A DNA stretch of 64,000 nt from Dryococelus australis. Lineage: Eukaryota; Arthropoda; Insecta; Phasmatodea; Phasmatidae. A program made the translations under genes and the position numbers. Positions 44,732-55,984 of the stretch are shown one piece after another (within the stretch, counting starts at the first letter, position 1; the number at the start of each line of letters is the position of its first letter). The notes under the pieces are model-generated. The model did no database searches. It had not been told where the DNA came from and worked only from the letters and a program-made list of their open reading frames with translations. The stretch lies in assembly GCA_029891345.1 (NCBI GenBank), contig CM056994.1, positions 227,780,991-227,844,990 on the forward strand, in the 5' to 3' direction.

Positions 44732-45181
44732 ATGGAGAGATTCGATCCGTTAGTCAAGTATGCTGGTGTAGCTCCGGGATACAGGAGAGTATGGTTTTAA
44801 GAACAGAATAATACTCCATTACAGATTCAAATGTGTAACAGGGAAGAGCATTGGCGTTTATTCTTCATTAGTCCAGCATATACTTTAAAAGTTTTGGATG
44901 TTTGTTATGGTCGACACTGTGCTTTGAATAATCTACATCCAGACAGTGAGTTGCCCTGCAGTGTGAACGAACTAGCATGTGAAACTCAAGCTAAACACAT
45001 CACGAAACGCGCGTCATTCCAGAGAATTAAGTACATAATGCAAAAGGACTGTTGCTCTATTCCTACAATGTAGAGCGAAAACTGTTACAATAATGAACAC
45101 GTTACTCATATAGATAACCAAAAATTAATGTCTCCCTGTGGGATGTGGGAATGCAAGGTTTTTCAAAGTAAGAACATCTAA
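44732..45181 (+). pseudogene. cassette gene C2 (unknown protein)
   Basis: One continuous frame of 149 codons with two internal stops (TAA after RRVWF, TAG after SIPTM) and no frameshift. It reads MERFDPLVKYAGVAPGYRRV, QIQMCNREEHWRLFFISPAY, DVCYGRHCALNNLHPDSELP, then CSVNELACETQAKHI and ENCYNNEHVTHI, ending SPCGMWECKVFQSKNI. The start is the ATG 22 bp after the initiator. The length of about 150 residues agrees with C3 (145) and with the coding parts of C1. The best-preserved member. A secreted or zinc-binding small protein are both possible; no signal peptide is evident, which favours an intracellular role. Confidence 0.65.
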
Positions 45182-45226
45182 TTTAAGTTACAGGAAAACG
45201 TATGTGGTGGTTTACCTACAAATTAG

Positions 45227-45294
45227 CCAATGGGAAACATTGACGTGTTAACCCATCCTATATATAGGAAGGTGTGAGATACTAAAGTGTCAGT
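45227..45294 (+). promoter_or_regulatory. promoter of gene C3
   Basis: CCAAT (45,227-45,231), TATATATAG (45,259-45,267) and TCAGT (45,290-45,294), 31 bp from TATA to initiator. The C3 start codon follows after one base, so the leader would be only a few nucleotides. Confidence 0.75.
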
Positions 45295-45295
45295 C

Positions 45296-45733
45296 ATGGT
45301 TAGTGTGTTTAATCCTACGGTTGCTTCCGAGATCCTGCAAGTAGGATGCAGGAGAGTAATATTTAAGCCATATGGTGGCCTAATACAAGTTCAAGTATGC
45401 AACAATATCGAACATTGGTGCTAAACCTTCTATACTAGTCTCAGCACCAGATTCGGTGAAGGCCTGGCATGCAATGATTGTGCTGTGGGGTATCTCCGTC
45501 CCGACAGTGAATTACCATGTACACTAGAAGACCTGATGATAGCTAGCCTTAGCGAAGAGATAGAAGAACAGGGCGATGGAGTAATCACCTATCAACTTAC
45601 CAGACCTAACCGTTGAATCACTATCTGCTGGAAGGAAACCTGCGATAGCGACATTCACAATTTTATTCTCGAACAAGGAAGTTTAGCATTTCGATCTATG
45701 TGCAACATATATGCATGTGAAGTAGCTAATTAA
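45296..45733 (+). pseudogene. cassette gene C3 (unknown protein)
   Basis: A single frame of 145 codons with two stops (TAA after EHWC, TGA after RPNR). It reads MVSVFNPTVASEILQVGCRR, QVQVCNNIEHWC, LACNDCAVGYLRPDSELPC, LMIASLSEEIEEQGDG and WKETCDSDIHN, and ends CNIYACEVAN. It shares order and Cys positions with C2 but is the most divergent of the three, so the duplications are old relative to the copy split. It is followed within 6 bp by gene D. Confidence 0.6.
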
Positions 45734-45738
45734 GAATA

Positions 45739-46184
45739 ATGTTCACACCGAATGGTAAATACTTGTTTACTGGACATGCTTTGTATTCTGTAAGGCATGA
45801 ACTACCATATACACATCTCACATATAAGGAAACGTGTTACTCAAATATTAATTTTAAATGTTCATATATGTTAAAATGTAATAAACCATGCATATTTGAA
45901 TTTACTTAAACTGAATGCATGCGTTCAAAATGTTCTGTAAACCAATGTAGACCATACCTGACAGAGAAAATATGTAATTTTAAAACTGAAGGCGAATATA
46001 TTGTGATAAGGTACTGTGGGTAAGACCAGAGTTTGAAACATATTATTTTATGCTTGTACACTATAATGAGTTTGGTTACTTATTAGTTACCGGGTGTGTC
46101 GTGTTTGAATGTTACATACATCGAGCTGTTAAATTAGGTAAATTAAAGTTTAAACCACAAACACTGTTCAGCTTAAAATTCTAG
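45739..46184 (+). pseudogene. cassette gene D, small cysteine-rich protein
   Basis: Starts MFTPNGKYLFTGHALYSVRH, 5 bp after the C3 stop, without a promoter of its own that I can see. The first 94 codons (one TAA after CIFEFT) are rich in cysteine: KETCYSNINFKCSYMLKC, NKPC, ECMRSKCSVNQC, then EKIC. A shift near 46,008 leads into VRPEFETYYFMLVHYNEFGY, then LLVTGCVVFECYIHRAVKLG and a TAG at 46,182-46,184. The second part is hydrophobic and Tyr/Val-rich. I do not recognise it. Copy 1 of the cassette is truncated before this position, so only one example exists here. Confidence 0.45.
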
Positions 46185-46325
46185 ACAAATTCAAGTGTAA
46201 AACCAATATTATGCATTATTGTTTAAGGATTAGTCTCAGTCAAGTATAGGATCGCATACTATAAACATATTCTTCCACCCTGGTAATCATTACGTTGGTG
46301 TTAAACCTAGGATGTCTAATGTATC

Positions 46326-47400
46326 CTACTCGTTCTGGTTTAACAGTCTTTTGAGGGACTTTCTTGAGATTTGGAATGGTGTTTTCCATTTCAGAGTCGT
46401 AAATTTCCCATTAAGTGAAGGAAAAGCAATGAATTGATTCAATGTGCTGACATGCCAATTTGGATGAGAATAGTCAGACTTTTTACTCAATACATTTTGC
46501 CAGTGCAGAACGAAGTCCCCAACATCATATGGGTTATCTAACCTACCCTGATTATATTTTCTGGCTATAGATCTCATTGCTTTTTCCAAATTTGCATAAG
46601 CCTGCTGCCACAGATTCCCCAACTCCTTTTTATTACTCACATCCAAACACTTAGGGGTAATACCCCAAATATTCAGTAAAGGAGATGGAAACTCTAGTCT
46701 AAGGGACACTTTGCTCAGGGAAAAGCCTGTGGTGCTATGCGTCACCGAATTGAAAGCAAGACTTAACTCAGAAATATTCAAATCCCACCCACGCTGGTCA
46801 GAGTTATGGAAAATACTAATGGCCACCTTAACATTCTTGTTAACATGTTCCACTACATTAGGGCAGGGATAATAGGGGCTCATTTTAACATGCTTGACCC
46901 CAATTAAAAGCACATATCTTTGATAATGCGCGAATTCAAATATCTGGCATTATCGAATATCAATAATTCAGGGCCTCCAAATATCTTCCAAACACTATAT
47001 ATGAAAACTTTTTAATATCCCCCACCTTCATGTCTCGTAATGGTAATAAAATGGTCAATTTGCTGAAACCATCTACTAAAATGATACAATTATTCCCCTT
47101 TCCATACCTAGGCAAAGACCCATACATATCAATACATACTCTTTCCCAGGGTCTACCTGGTAATTCAACCGAATAATTGCCAACCTTATTATTCAATGGT
47201 TGATTAGCAAGCTGACAATTGTTACATTCCTTAACATATTTGCGAATATCCTGATTCATACTAGGCCAAAATTTCACATTTAATAAGCGCTTTCGTTTTT
47301 TCCTGACACGTGTGTCCTCCACTAGTTGAACTATGAAAATATTTAAGTAATAAGTTTTTTGCTTTATTAGGAACATGTATCCTTTTCCTTTTTGATCGAT
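46326..47400 (-). pseudogene. gypsy-1 integrase
   Basis: HHCC zinc module FHSSTSGGHTCQEKT ... VKECNNCQLANQ, then the core with ERVCIDMYGSLP (first Asp), ILVDGFSKL, FDNARY after a shift (second Asp) and NVVEHVNKNVKVAI (Glu). FNSVTHSTTGFSLSKV and a GDFVLHWQNVLS tail follow. One frameshift lies near 46,940. Confidence 0.8.
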
Positions 47401-49062
47401 CAACAAAATAAATGATACCCTTATTAAGACAATAATTTGGAATGTTTTCTAAATCAAGTTGCTTCCTTATCTCCCGACATTCCGCGTCATCCTTTTGCCA
47501 ATCAGGAAAATTAGTAAATACCTCAGGCATCGTTCTGATCATAACATAACATTCTTCATCACCACTTCCTACCTCCTCACAATTATTGACAGGCGAAAAG
47601 TCACTAGAACTTTCGTAGTCTTCCTGATCGTACATTCTCGAAAGACAGTCAGCAATGATATTCCCTTTCCCCCGAATATGTATGATATTAAAATGGAAAT
47701 ATTTAAGCCACATAATCAACCTACCTATCTTTCCCATCTGTTTAGGATGGGAATATAACCAGGTAAGTGATTGATTATCAGTAAATAAATTAAACTTGAT
47801 GTGTTCTAGGTAAGTAGTAAACTTCTCTACCCTCCACCTCCACACTCATGCCAGGGCTTCTCAAAAGTGCTAAGATGTTTTTTTTCATTTTCACTTAACA
47901 TCCAACTAGCAAAAGCTATACGTTTCAAACCCTCGCCTTTATTTTGCAATAAAGTCCTCCCCCTCCCCATTTCAAGAATCTTAAAGCACTCGAGGAAGCA
48001 TCTACCTGTAGCGAAAACTGTTTGGTAACGTCGGGTAAAATTAAAACTAGGGGATCGGAAACAGCATATTTCAGCTGATCAAAAGCTTTCTCTTGTTTCT
48101 CCGTCCATTTAAAGGGAACATTTTTCTTGCGCGAATGAATTAGAAGTGCGCATATTTTGGCATAATCGTTATTATACCTTAAAAAATACCCCGACATTCC
48201 AATAAACCGCACGTTCCCTTTAACATTCTTCGGTCGGTGAGAATTTACGATGGGGGCAATCTTGTCAGGGTCCGTTAACAATTTCCCTTCGGATAAAATA
48301 AATCCCAAAAATTTAATTTCGAACTTGGCCTAGGTTACTTTTTCAGGGTTAGCAGTGAACCCTAGTTCTCTTAACTTACTCAATATTATCTTCATATGTT
48401 CAAGATGTTTCGCTGGATTATCAGAAAAAATACAAATGTCGTCAAGAAACAGGATAACAAATTTAAAATGAAAATCATCTCAAGCCATTTGAAGTATACG
48501 GGAAAGACAATGGCCCCCAAAGTTAACGGCGAACGGTGCCCTATTCCATTCGTAGTGCCCCCACAGGGTGAAGAAGGTGGTATACTGTTTGCTTTCCTCG
48601 CTCAATAAACACTGATGGAAAGCTGAATTTAGGTCAATTTCCTAAAACACTTTAGCACTACCAAAATATTACAACACATGCTCTATATTTGGCATTGGGA
48701 AAGGTTCAATTTGAATATTCGTATTCAGCTGGCGGTAATCGATTACACGCCTGTACTGCCCAGGTTTATTTTTACCGACGAGAAAAGTAGGAGAAGCATA
48801 CGACGACAGGGAAGGGTGAATAATGTTCTGCTTCTGTAATTCAGATACACTATTTCGTAGGACTTTAAGTTTGGGCAGGGCGCATTGATACAGCTTAAGC
48901 TACACGGGTACATAATCTGACAGCCTAAATTGTTGGACATAGAGCTGCAAACAATCTAATTTCTTTGTGACTACATCCTGAAATTGCCTTAACAAATTAT
49001 TCAAATAATTCATTTGCTTGCTATGCAAAACGTCACCCATATCATCTATATCATAACACGTG
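47260..49062 (-). pseudogene. gypsy-1 reverse transcriptase and RNase H
   Basis: In order on the minus strand: LLRQFQDVVTKKLDC, LPKLKVLRNSVSEL, SYASPTFLVGKNKPGQYRRV, then IDYRQLNTNIQIEPFPMPNI. The catalytic FLDDICIFS (YxDD type, about 48,420) follows, then KFLGFILSEGKLLTDPDKIA and FKWTEKQEKAFDQLK. The RNase H part starts FSLQVDASSSAL and runs to LTWLYSHPKQMGKIGRLIMW, then HIRGKGNIIADCLSRMYD. A few stops and one frameshift near 47,900-47,950 (a run of G) interrupt it. Well preserved by the standard of this window. Confidence 0.85.
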
Positions 49063-49067
49063 ACGTG

Positions 49068-49238
49068 GCGTACCATTGGACCATGGGGGGAACGAAGGTC
49101 ATGTGGATAGGAAACGATAGTTGTGGGGTTTCTCCGGTTGGCGCCGGTTCTCCGTAGTGGGTAGAGCATGATGTTGATGTTGCTGTAGACTCTCTCTCTC
49201 AGGTCATGATGGCCAACGACCATTGGCCTTCCCCCATT
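49068..49238 (-). repeat. gypsy-2 3' LTR candidate
   Basis: About 85% alike by eye to 55,813-55,983. Shared blocks include GTGGGTAGAGCATGATGTTG and ATGTTGCTGTAGACTCTCTC. Confidence 0.6.
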
Positions 49239-49654
49239 GAATATTGTGACGTGCGCACCAATGCGTAATATGGAACACTTCACTTGAATGGCATTTAAAT
49301 ATATTACACTGAAAAACACTGACAAGGTAGCATTGCAGGAGGAAATACACATGACATAAAAATAAACAAACACTCATACACTCCCGAACATATTAAAAAG
49401 GCCATAAATACACTCCCTACACAAACGCTGAATTAACGATGAAACACACAAGGCACTGTTTCGAAGACGCAGGTGCTGCTCCGTGGCGTTGTGTTTCTAT
49501 TGTGATGTTTCAGATGGCACGGCGTGGAGAATGGCCTGAGGCCAAGGTGCTGTCGACGTCAAACGCCCTCCCCTTTGGAGGCCATTTACTCGCTGTGTCC
49601 TCTTCAAACTCCATCGCAGCACTTCGCCAGCAGCTGATGCTTCTACCATGGTCG

Positions 49655-50040
49655 CAGTCCATAGATGTGTGGCTTTTGTTGTGAAGCTGCTCCGAACCCA
49701 CATAGTTACGAACTGTCTACACATGCTCCCTCGTGTCGTTGTTTTCCTCCGAGCTCACATGGCCACAGACTGTAAACATAGGATGTACCTTGTTGTTATT
49801 TTGATCTGGCCTGCTCATGTGGTCGTGAAACGTCAACCCTCTCTTTCTCTTGTTGTGACGTTTACTGCTGCTGCTCGGCTACGGGCGCACGTGGCTGCAG
49901 AATGTAAACATTGGATTGTTGTTGTTCTGCTGGTTTATGTGGCCGTACTTCCCATGCTGTTTGTGGTGACTTGCGGGCTGCGGCGGTTCCAAGGCCATGT
50001 CTGCAAGCTATGCACATGGTATACTGTTGTTTTTGTGTAA
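49655..50040 (-). repeat. degenerate ~58-bp repeats in gypsy-2 3' region
   Basis: About six units (starting near 49,697, 49,755, 49,815, 49,888, 49,937 and 49,996) begin with CACATGGCCACAGACTG- or CACGTGGCTGCAGAATG-like words. They continue TAAACATNGGATTGTTGTTG. On the minus strand they encode Gln/His/Pro-rich repeats such as RPHKPAEQQQSNVY. The whole follows integrase, where gypsy elements may hold a third gene. Confidence 0.55.
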
Positions 50041-50519
50041 GTTTGGAGTGGCGGGGAGAGGTAGAGAGTCCCCCTGTTCCCGACTCGTCGCTACTGCTGT
50101 CCTCTGCAATGTACGGGTGGTGACGGCTTGGAGAGGTGGTGTCCTCGCCACGTGTTCCTTGCATCAGCTCTTTTTCCCAGTGTTGTTGTTGTTGTTGTTG
50201 TTGCAGGTGTCGGCATGGCAGGCTGCTTACATCCCAGGGGTATTGTGTTTTCCACATGTGTGCCCTGATTGTATGTCACTGTACCATGTTGCGATTCGTT
50301 CTGCATCACCGTGGCAATGGGAGCAGCTGTTTCCCTTGTGTACACTCTCTTGTTGGGTGTGGCAGCTGTCCGCAGGCTCAGAGGCAAAGCGAATAAGTTT
50401 CCAGCACTTGTTACATTTACTAGCGGTGTTCTGGCCCTCTCACTTCCTTTACATTCACTTTGTTCTGATGCATTGTTGGCATGTGTGTTGGTAAGCCTGA
50501 GGGCGTCGTGGTGAAAAAC

Positions 50520-51560
50520 TGCTTTTCTACGTGCCCCCAACTGTACTTCGTAGCATGTATCTCCCATTAGTCTCATGATTGTGTAAAGTCCTCTCCATTT
50601 TTCTGCTGGTCCTGCGCAAAACCCCTTCTGTCCTGCCGACTGGTGATGGGCCTTGACATAGACGTGCTGGCCCGGTTGGAGTTGTGGTATGGGGGGGGGG
50701 GGTGATACAGGCTTCCACTGTGCAATGTAGCACCTTTGATTTTCGTGTGCATCTCTCACGGCACAGCACATCTCTCTCCCCTTATCTCGTCTCCTTCTTC
50801 GCCACTGGCGCGATCTCTGGCTCTGTTTGCGAACTCGCCCGGGAGAGGCAGGTCACGACCTTGCAGCAGCTGGGCAGGCATTGTTCTCGTGGCCAGATTT
50901 ACCCATATTCTGAGAGTGAAGAGGGCAGCGGGGAGTTGTTCCGCCCACGAGGTGTGGTTCTCACCCACATGCAGATGCAGCTGAGTTTTCAGTTGTGATG
51001 TGGCGAACACCCCATTTCTCACACATGTTTCGCCACATCCGGACGATGAATTAGATCCTGTTGTCACTCAGCACTGTGTGCGGGTACTCCCAGCGAGCAA
51101 AGAACTCACTTTCCACAACCTTTCCCACAGTTAGGCGAGGCGCACTTTACACTGCGTACGCTTCGACCAACCTAGAAAATAGATCCATGACGACAACAAT
51201 AAACCGTTTGCCCATCGAGGTGCATGGATACGGGGACATCAAGTCCAGTGGCACAATCTCGAACGGTTCTTGAGGGCGGTTGTTGTTGCATACCATCTGT
51301 ATGTCGACTCTTGTATCTGTTGCAGGCAGTACAATCCCGTATAAAGGTGCGGACATTGATGGACACTCTCGGCCAGTGGAAGTGTTTCAGGATGTTACAG
51401 TGTATCTGTTCAGAACCGGGATTTCCTTCAAGGTTGTTGGAGTATGCGTATTGTAGGACCATGCTGCAGACAGCAGTTAGCACTTACATTTTCCAGATGT
51501 CGATATTAGTGTTCGCACGTTATTCCAAAGAGCCATTCAATATATGCCAACGATAACTGA
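50520..51560 (-). pseudogene. gypsy-2 integrase
   Basis: Minus strand: LQYAYSNNLEGNPGSEQIH and DCTACNRYKSRHTD (zinc module), then PFEIVPLDLMSPYPCTSMGK with the first Asp and VVVMDLFSRLVEAYAV. After shifts the C-terminal domain reads LQPGQHVYVKAHHQS, then EKWRGLYTIMRLMGDTCYEV (GPY/F-type) at about 50,560-50,680. Frames change repeatedly between 50,770 and 51,150. Confidence 0.75.
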
Positions 51561-51779
51561 CATGTTGCTCACATTCGGAAATCCCCTGTTGTGCAGTGGG
51601 GCAGTCTGCTTGTGTTCAAAACGAGTTCTAATGGTTACAAATGATGGTGCTTGTGGTAACACTGTTGCATTAGCGCATTGTACTATTGGCGAGGGGTGTT
51701 TTCGTGCATTGGTGGAAGAGGGGGGTAAGACATTTTCCCACTCTTCCTCGTCACCTGCGACTTCTGTCCCTGGTATTCG

Positions 51780-53170
51780 AGAGAAATGGTCGGCGAGCTG
51801 ATTTCTTTGCCGGCAACATGCACCTCGATGTCATATGCTTGCATTAAGAGAGCCCATCATGTGAGTTTGTTCATGCACTCTCTCATGTTGTGCAGCCATA
51901 GAAGGCAGCATTTGTCAGTCCGCGATGTCAAGTGTTTGTACTCTAACAGTGCTCTGTACTTCTTCAAGCTCCATGCCACAGCCAGGCACTCCCGTTCATT
52001 CATGTCGTACCGCCGCTCTACTGGACCAAACTTCGCACTCCCAAAGTCCACGATTCGTCGATTGTTGTCGTCCGACAGTTGACTACAACACCAAGTCCCT
52101 TTTCATTCGCATCCGATTGGACATACAAGGGCCGGCTTGGATCGTACCTTGATAGGGCTCTGCATTCGTGGAAATACCGCTTCACCTCAACGAAGCTCTG
52201 GTGTTGTGCGGGTTGCCAAATAAAGCGTACGTTTGGTGAAATTGGTTCCGTTAGGGGGGCAGTAATGATGAAAAAACGCTCGATGTATTCTCGGAGCCAA
52301 TTAACAAACATGAAAAATTTTCTCAACTGTTTGCAGGTAGTAGGCATAGGATACTCTTACATGAGGTTGAGTTGCTCCGGTACTGGTCTTCGTCCATTCT
52401 CACTAACGAGGTGACCGAGGAACTAAATGTCTTCCTTCCGTATATGGCATTTGTTGTTGGTACAAGTCAAACCATTTATTGCCAAACACTCGAACATGAG
52501 TCACATGTGGTGTAGATGTTCTGGCCACGATTCACTCCACACAATCATGTCGTCAAGGTATGCTAGCGAACGAACACCACTCAAACCATCCAGTATGCGA
52601 ACCATCATCTCCTGGAAGGTGAACGAGGCGCATTTCAGGCCGAACGGCATGGCACAAAATTGAAAGCGGTGTCCATCAGGGGCTGCGAATGCCATTTTGT
52701 GCCGATCTGTTCGTATTACAGGTACTTGCCAATAACCACTGTGGAGGTCAACAGTAGTTATTACCTTTGTTTGTCCCAGCGTATTCAAGGCGTCTTGGAT
52801 GGGGATGTATAGAGGTGGAGCACTGCAGGTAATCAAGTTTAGCCTATGGAAGTCCACACAAAAATGCCAAGTGCCATCTTTTTTAGGCGCCAGGGTGACC
52901 GCGGAATTAAAGGGACTTTCCGACGGTTCAATAACGCCTTTGGATAACATTTCCGATATTTGCTCCTGTATTATTTCCTGCTGATGCGGGTAGTCCCGAC
53001 ATGGACTGTCATACAGTGGTGTGTCAGTAGTTAATTGAATTGTGTGTTCTGCAATGGTAGTTCGGTGTAATGGGTTGGCGATGGTGAACACATCCCTTCG
53101 TTCGTTCAGCAGCTCTTGTACATCTTCACGATACTCTGGGGGCACTACATGGTCGAGGTCGTCCAAGGCA
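51780..53170 (-). pseudogene. gypsy-2 reverse transcriptase and RNase H
   Basis: A 221-codon open stretch (52,501-53,166) starts MDDLDHVVPPEYREDVQELL and carries EPSESPFNSAVTLAPKKDGT, FCVDFHRLN, TTVDLHSGYWQVPV, FQFCAMPFGLKCASFTFQEM and the catalytic YLDDMIVW. A stop follows, then thumb segments and YIERFFIITAPLTEPISPNV. RNase H motifs are LYVQSDANEKGLG and RYDMNERECLAVAWSLKKYR. Together with gypsy-3 this is the same family: nearly every motif has a counterpart at 59.8-61.1 kb. Confidence 0.9.
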
Positions 53171-55422
53171 ATGGCGGGTGTGTCATCCTCAGCTCACAGC
53201 TCTAAGTTGTAAGCTGTCTAGCGCTCCTTACATCTGAAATGTATCAGTCGTGCAGCAGGTTCAACGACTGCTCTTTGTTCTACTAACCAGGGAATCCCCA
53301 AGATAACATCTTCCCTGATGTCGTAGGAAACAAATGCAGTGATGGTTGTCATAGTGTCTCGGATGTTGATTGCGACTGTCACTTCGCCGATCACTTCACC
53401 TGTATGCTGCCGTGTTGCCAGTTGTATTGCCTGCTTGTTTCATTTCACCTCGTCCGGATCCACATAGCTACCATGTACGAAATTATGCGCAGCCATGTCT
53501 ACTAATGCTCTGCCGAGGATGTTTTCAATATTGATTGAAATACATACAAAGTTGTCTGTTTTGCTCGTGATTTGACCTAGAATGATGTGGGGTTGCGATC
53601 TGTTGTTGCTGTTCTGGTGACGGCCTGGGGTGGGTAGCATCAGGCAGCCCTGCCCCATTTCCCCGCTGTGATCTATGCTGTTGTTGTCATAATGATCCAG
53701 ATGGGAAGTTTGCCCATGTCGGACAGTCGATGTCCCAATGCGATCTATTGCATCACCTACAGGGTCGCGGGGCCAGTCTGCTTCCACCCGCATGCATCGG
53801 TGTAGGTGTGTTGTTCTGGTTTGACTCAGTCGCAAAAGCCCATGAAATAGTGCCTTTGCCTTTAACTGTAGCTGCTTCTGGTATTCCATTAGCCATTTCT
53901 TCCACAGGCGGGTTCTTCAGTTTGTTGGCGTTCGCCTCACGACGTGGCTGTGGGTTTTACCGGTCACGACACGATTGTGAAGGACTGTTGGCATCCAGCA
54001 CGAGTACAGTTTATACAAATTTCTGTCCCAGAGTATGAATAGTGGATGTTAATGTATGGTGGTGTTCTTTTCTGACCGAGCTGGCAACTACTTCCAGGAT
54101 GTCCCATAGTGACAGTTCTGGGTGGTAGGTGCATATAAGATTAATTTGACTGGTTGCAAAATCATACAGCGACTCATTGGCATGTTCTCACATAATCGTC
54201 TGGCTGTGGCCTCGTAAAGACATGAATGTGGTAGCAAACCTACACTTGAAATTCTGTCGGAAGTCTTCCCACATCAGTCCGTAGCAGGCTATACTCCGCC
54301 ACCATGTATTGGCATCTCTGAAAAACCTTTCTGCGATGCGATGAGGCCAATCCTCTTTATCGACTCTGTATCAGCTTAATTGCCTTTCGCAGTCTTTTAC
54401 GAATGCTTCAAGGTCCTCGCTGGCACTACCAGCATAGATTGGCAGCGACTGAAATCTGGCTAGTGTTGCTAGGTTTTGTTGGTAACACTGATGCCTGCTT
54501 ACATACCCTGTTATGGTTGTCAGTGGTGCATATTGGATTGCCATGGGCACTTATCTCATGAGCCGGGTTGAGTGTGAAGGCTGACAGGGTAGTACCAGTT
54601 GTGGGGGTGTGGAACAAGTGATCGCCCAATGTATCACACCATAACTCCTGCTGATTCTCACATCGATACTGCATCGGTGTGAGAAACATTTGGCTTACAA
54701 TTTCCCCGGTTCGTACACGTCCTTGTTGTACTGGTTCCAGACTGGGTTGTTCCAGTACACAGCAGTTGATATCGTGTGCTTTATTTGCATAGTTCTCTCC
54801 CAAGGCATAATAAACCCCTCGTGGTAGACACATTTACATTTAGTACACACGAGAGTGGTTGTACCATTTCCATCACACAAATCGTAGTGTGCACATTTCC
54901 TCAGGGTTTTACGTAATTGTGACCTCGGAGGTTCGGTGCCCTGATCCACCAGTGGACATGTACACAAGATCGGCGCGCACGCCTGATTGATAAGGCCTTT
55001 GGCCCATTGTGGTTTAAGGCAGTTGTTCCACATCTTCTCTGCTTTCCCCATACTGATGTGAGTGAGCGGATTATTACTATGTTCCTGGTTCATTGTCTCA
55101 ATCTCTTGCCGCATGTGTTGTATGGCAGCCTAGTTATGACAAATGCACATTTTGTCGCTATCCCATCCAAATGACAATGGATTCGATAGTGCAGTGGCTC
55201 GCAGGCATCGAACACAAGGACATTGGTTTTCCGTTTGTGCTCCAGAGATCTAAACACCCCTTGTGGGGCCCGCGGCATGGTGACAACATCTTGTTTCTTC
55301 TGCCGGACCACATGTACATGGCTCATGGCTGACACCCACGTGCGCGGCTTGGTATGGGTGGTCCTGCCGGGATGACATGGTGGGGATGGAGGGGGTGGCA
55401 AGTGGTAACTTCCCCTCGCCAC
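53170..55422 (-). pseudogene. gypsy-2 gag and aspartic protease
   Basis: The frame opens at 55,422 (MARGSYHLPPPPSPPCH) and passes LVFDACEPLHYRIHCHLDGI. A shift follows, then NNCLKPQWAKGLINQAC and a Cys-rich segment with CAHYDLCDGNGTT, then CTKCKCVYHEGFIMPWERTM. The capsid part has FQSLPIYAGSASEDLEAFVK and WPHRIAERFFRDANTWW. A zinc knuckle of the form CxxC-like ... CNRSHWDIDCPTW lies near 53,740. The protease has ALVDMAAHNFV, where DTG would be expected, so its active site is altered. The N-terminal Cys cluster is unusual for gag and is also partly preserved in gypsy-3. Confidence 0.65.
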
Positions 55423-55812
55423 AGGTTGCCCAAGATGGCCGACCTATGTCACCAACCTGGTTGCATGGTGACGAGGCGGCTTTTTCAACATAGCGAATGA
55501 CGACAATTTTGGTGCAATTTTTCATTTGATATTTTCCTGAATTCCTTGTAACTTTACCCCATTGTGTTGTATCCTCTTCTTTGTTGAAATAGTAGGAACT
55601 CGGCCAATAGCAGGAATAATGAGCACATCTCAAAGGAAATGGATAATGTTTACTTACATGGTTGCACGCAGTATACAGGCTGATGATACAGAATTCAGGT
55701 TATCGGAAGTGGTATAAATGGTTGATAAATTAGGATGAATTTTTCAGTAGGCAGGTACTGGAATAATTGGCGGGAAACTATAGGCTACTAGTTATGGCAC
55801 CATTTTAACATT

Positions 55813-55983
55813 GCATACCAATGGACCATGGGGAAAATGAAAGTTATGTGGATAAGAAACAATAGATGTGGGGTTTCTCCGTTAGCCACCAGAGATGAAT
55901 AGTGGGTAGAGCATGATGTTGATGTTGCTGTAGACTCTCTCTCTCGGTCAGTGATGGCCGACGACTGTTGGCCTTCCACCATG
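55813..55983 (-). repeat. gypsy-2 5' LTR candidate
   Basis: Direct-repeat partner of 49,068-49,238, 390 bp upstream of the gag start. Confidence 0.6.
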
Positions 55984-55984
55984 T

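Larger units (their letters stand above)
46250..49062 (-). mobile_element. Ty3/gypsy retrotransposon 1, truncated
   Basis: Minus-strand pol only, from the start of reverse transcriptase (about 49,060) to beyond integrase (46,326). No LTR was found. The 3' end adjoins cassette gene D and the 5' end adjoins the repeat at 49,068, so both sides are truncated. Confidence 0.8.
49068..55983 (-). mobile_element. Ty3/gypsy retrotransposon 2
   Basis: The element reads on the minus strand and is enclosed by ~171-bp direct repeats (49,068-49,238 and 55,813-55,983) that fit as LTRs. On the minus strand they run from TGGKGGAAGGCCAAYRG to GGTCCAWTGGTAYGC. A TGGTGCCATAACTAG lies a few bases inside the 5' repeat, at the place of a primer binding site. 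Between them are gag, protease, reverse transcriptase, RNase H, integrase and a repetitive 3' region. I could not confirm a target duplication. Confidence 0.7.

Noticed and set aside
49648..50494. Long plus-strand frames, cysteine-rich, opposite gypsy-2
   Set aside because: Antisense to the integrase C terminus and the 3' repeat region, whose minus-strand frames carry recognisable gypsy motifs.
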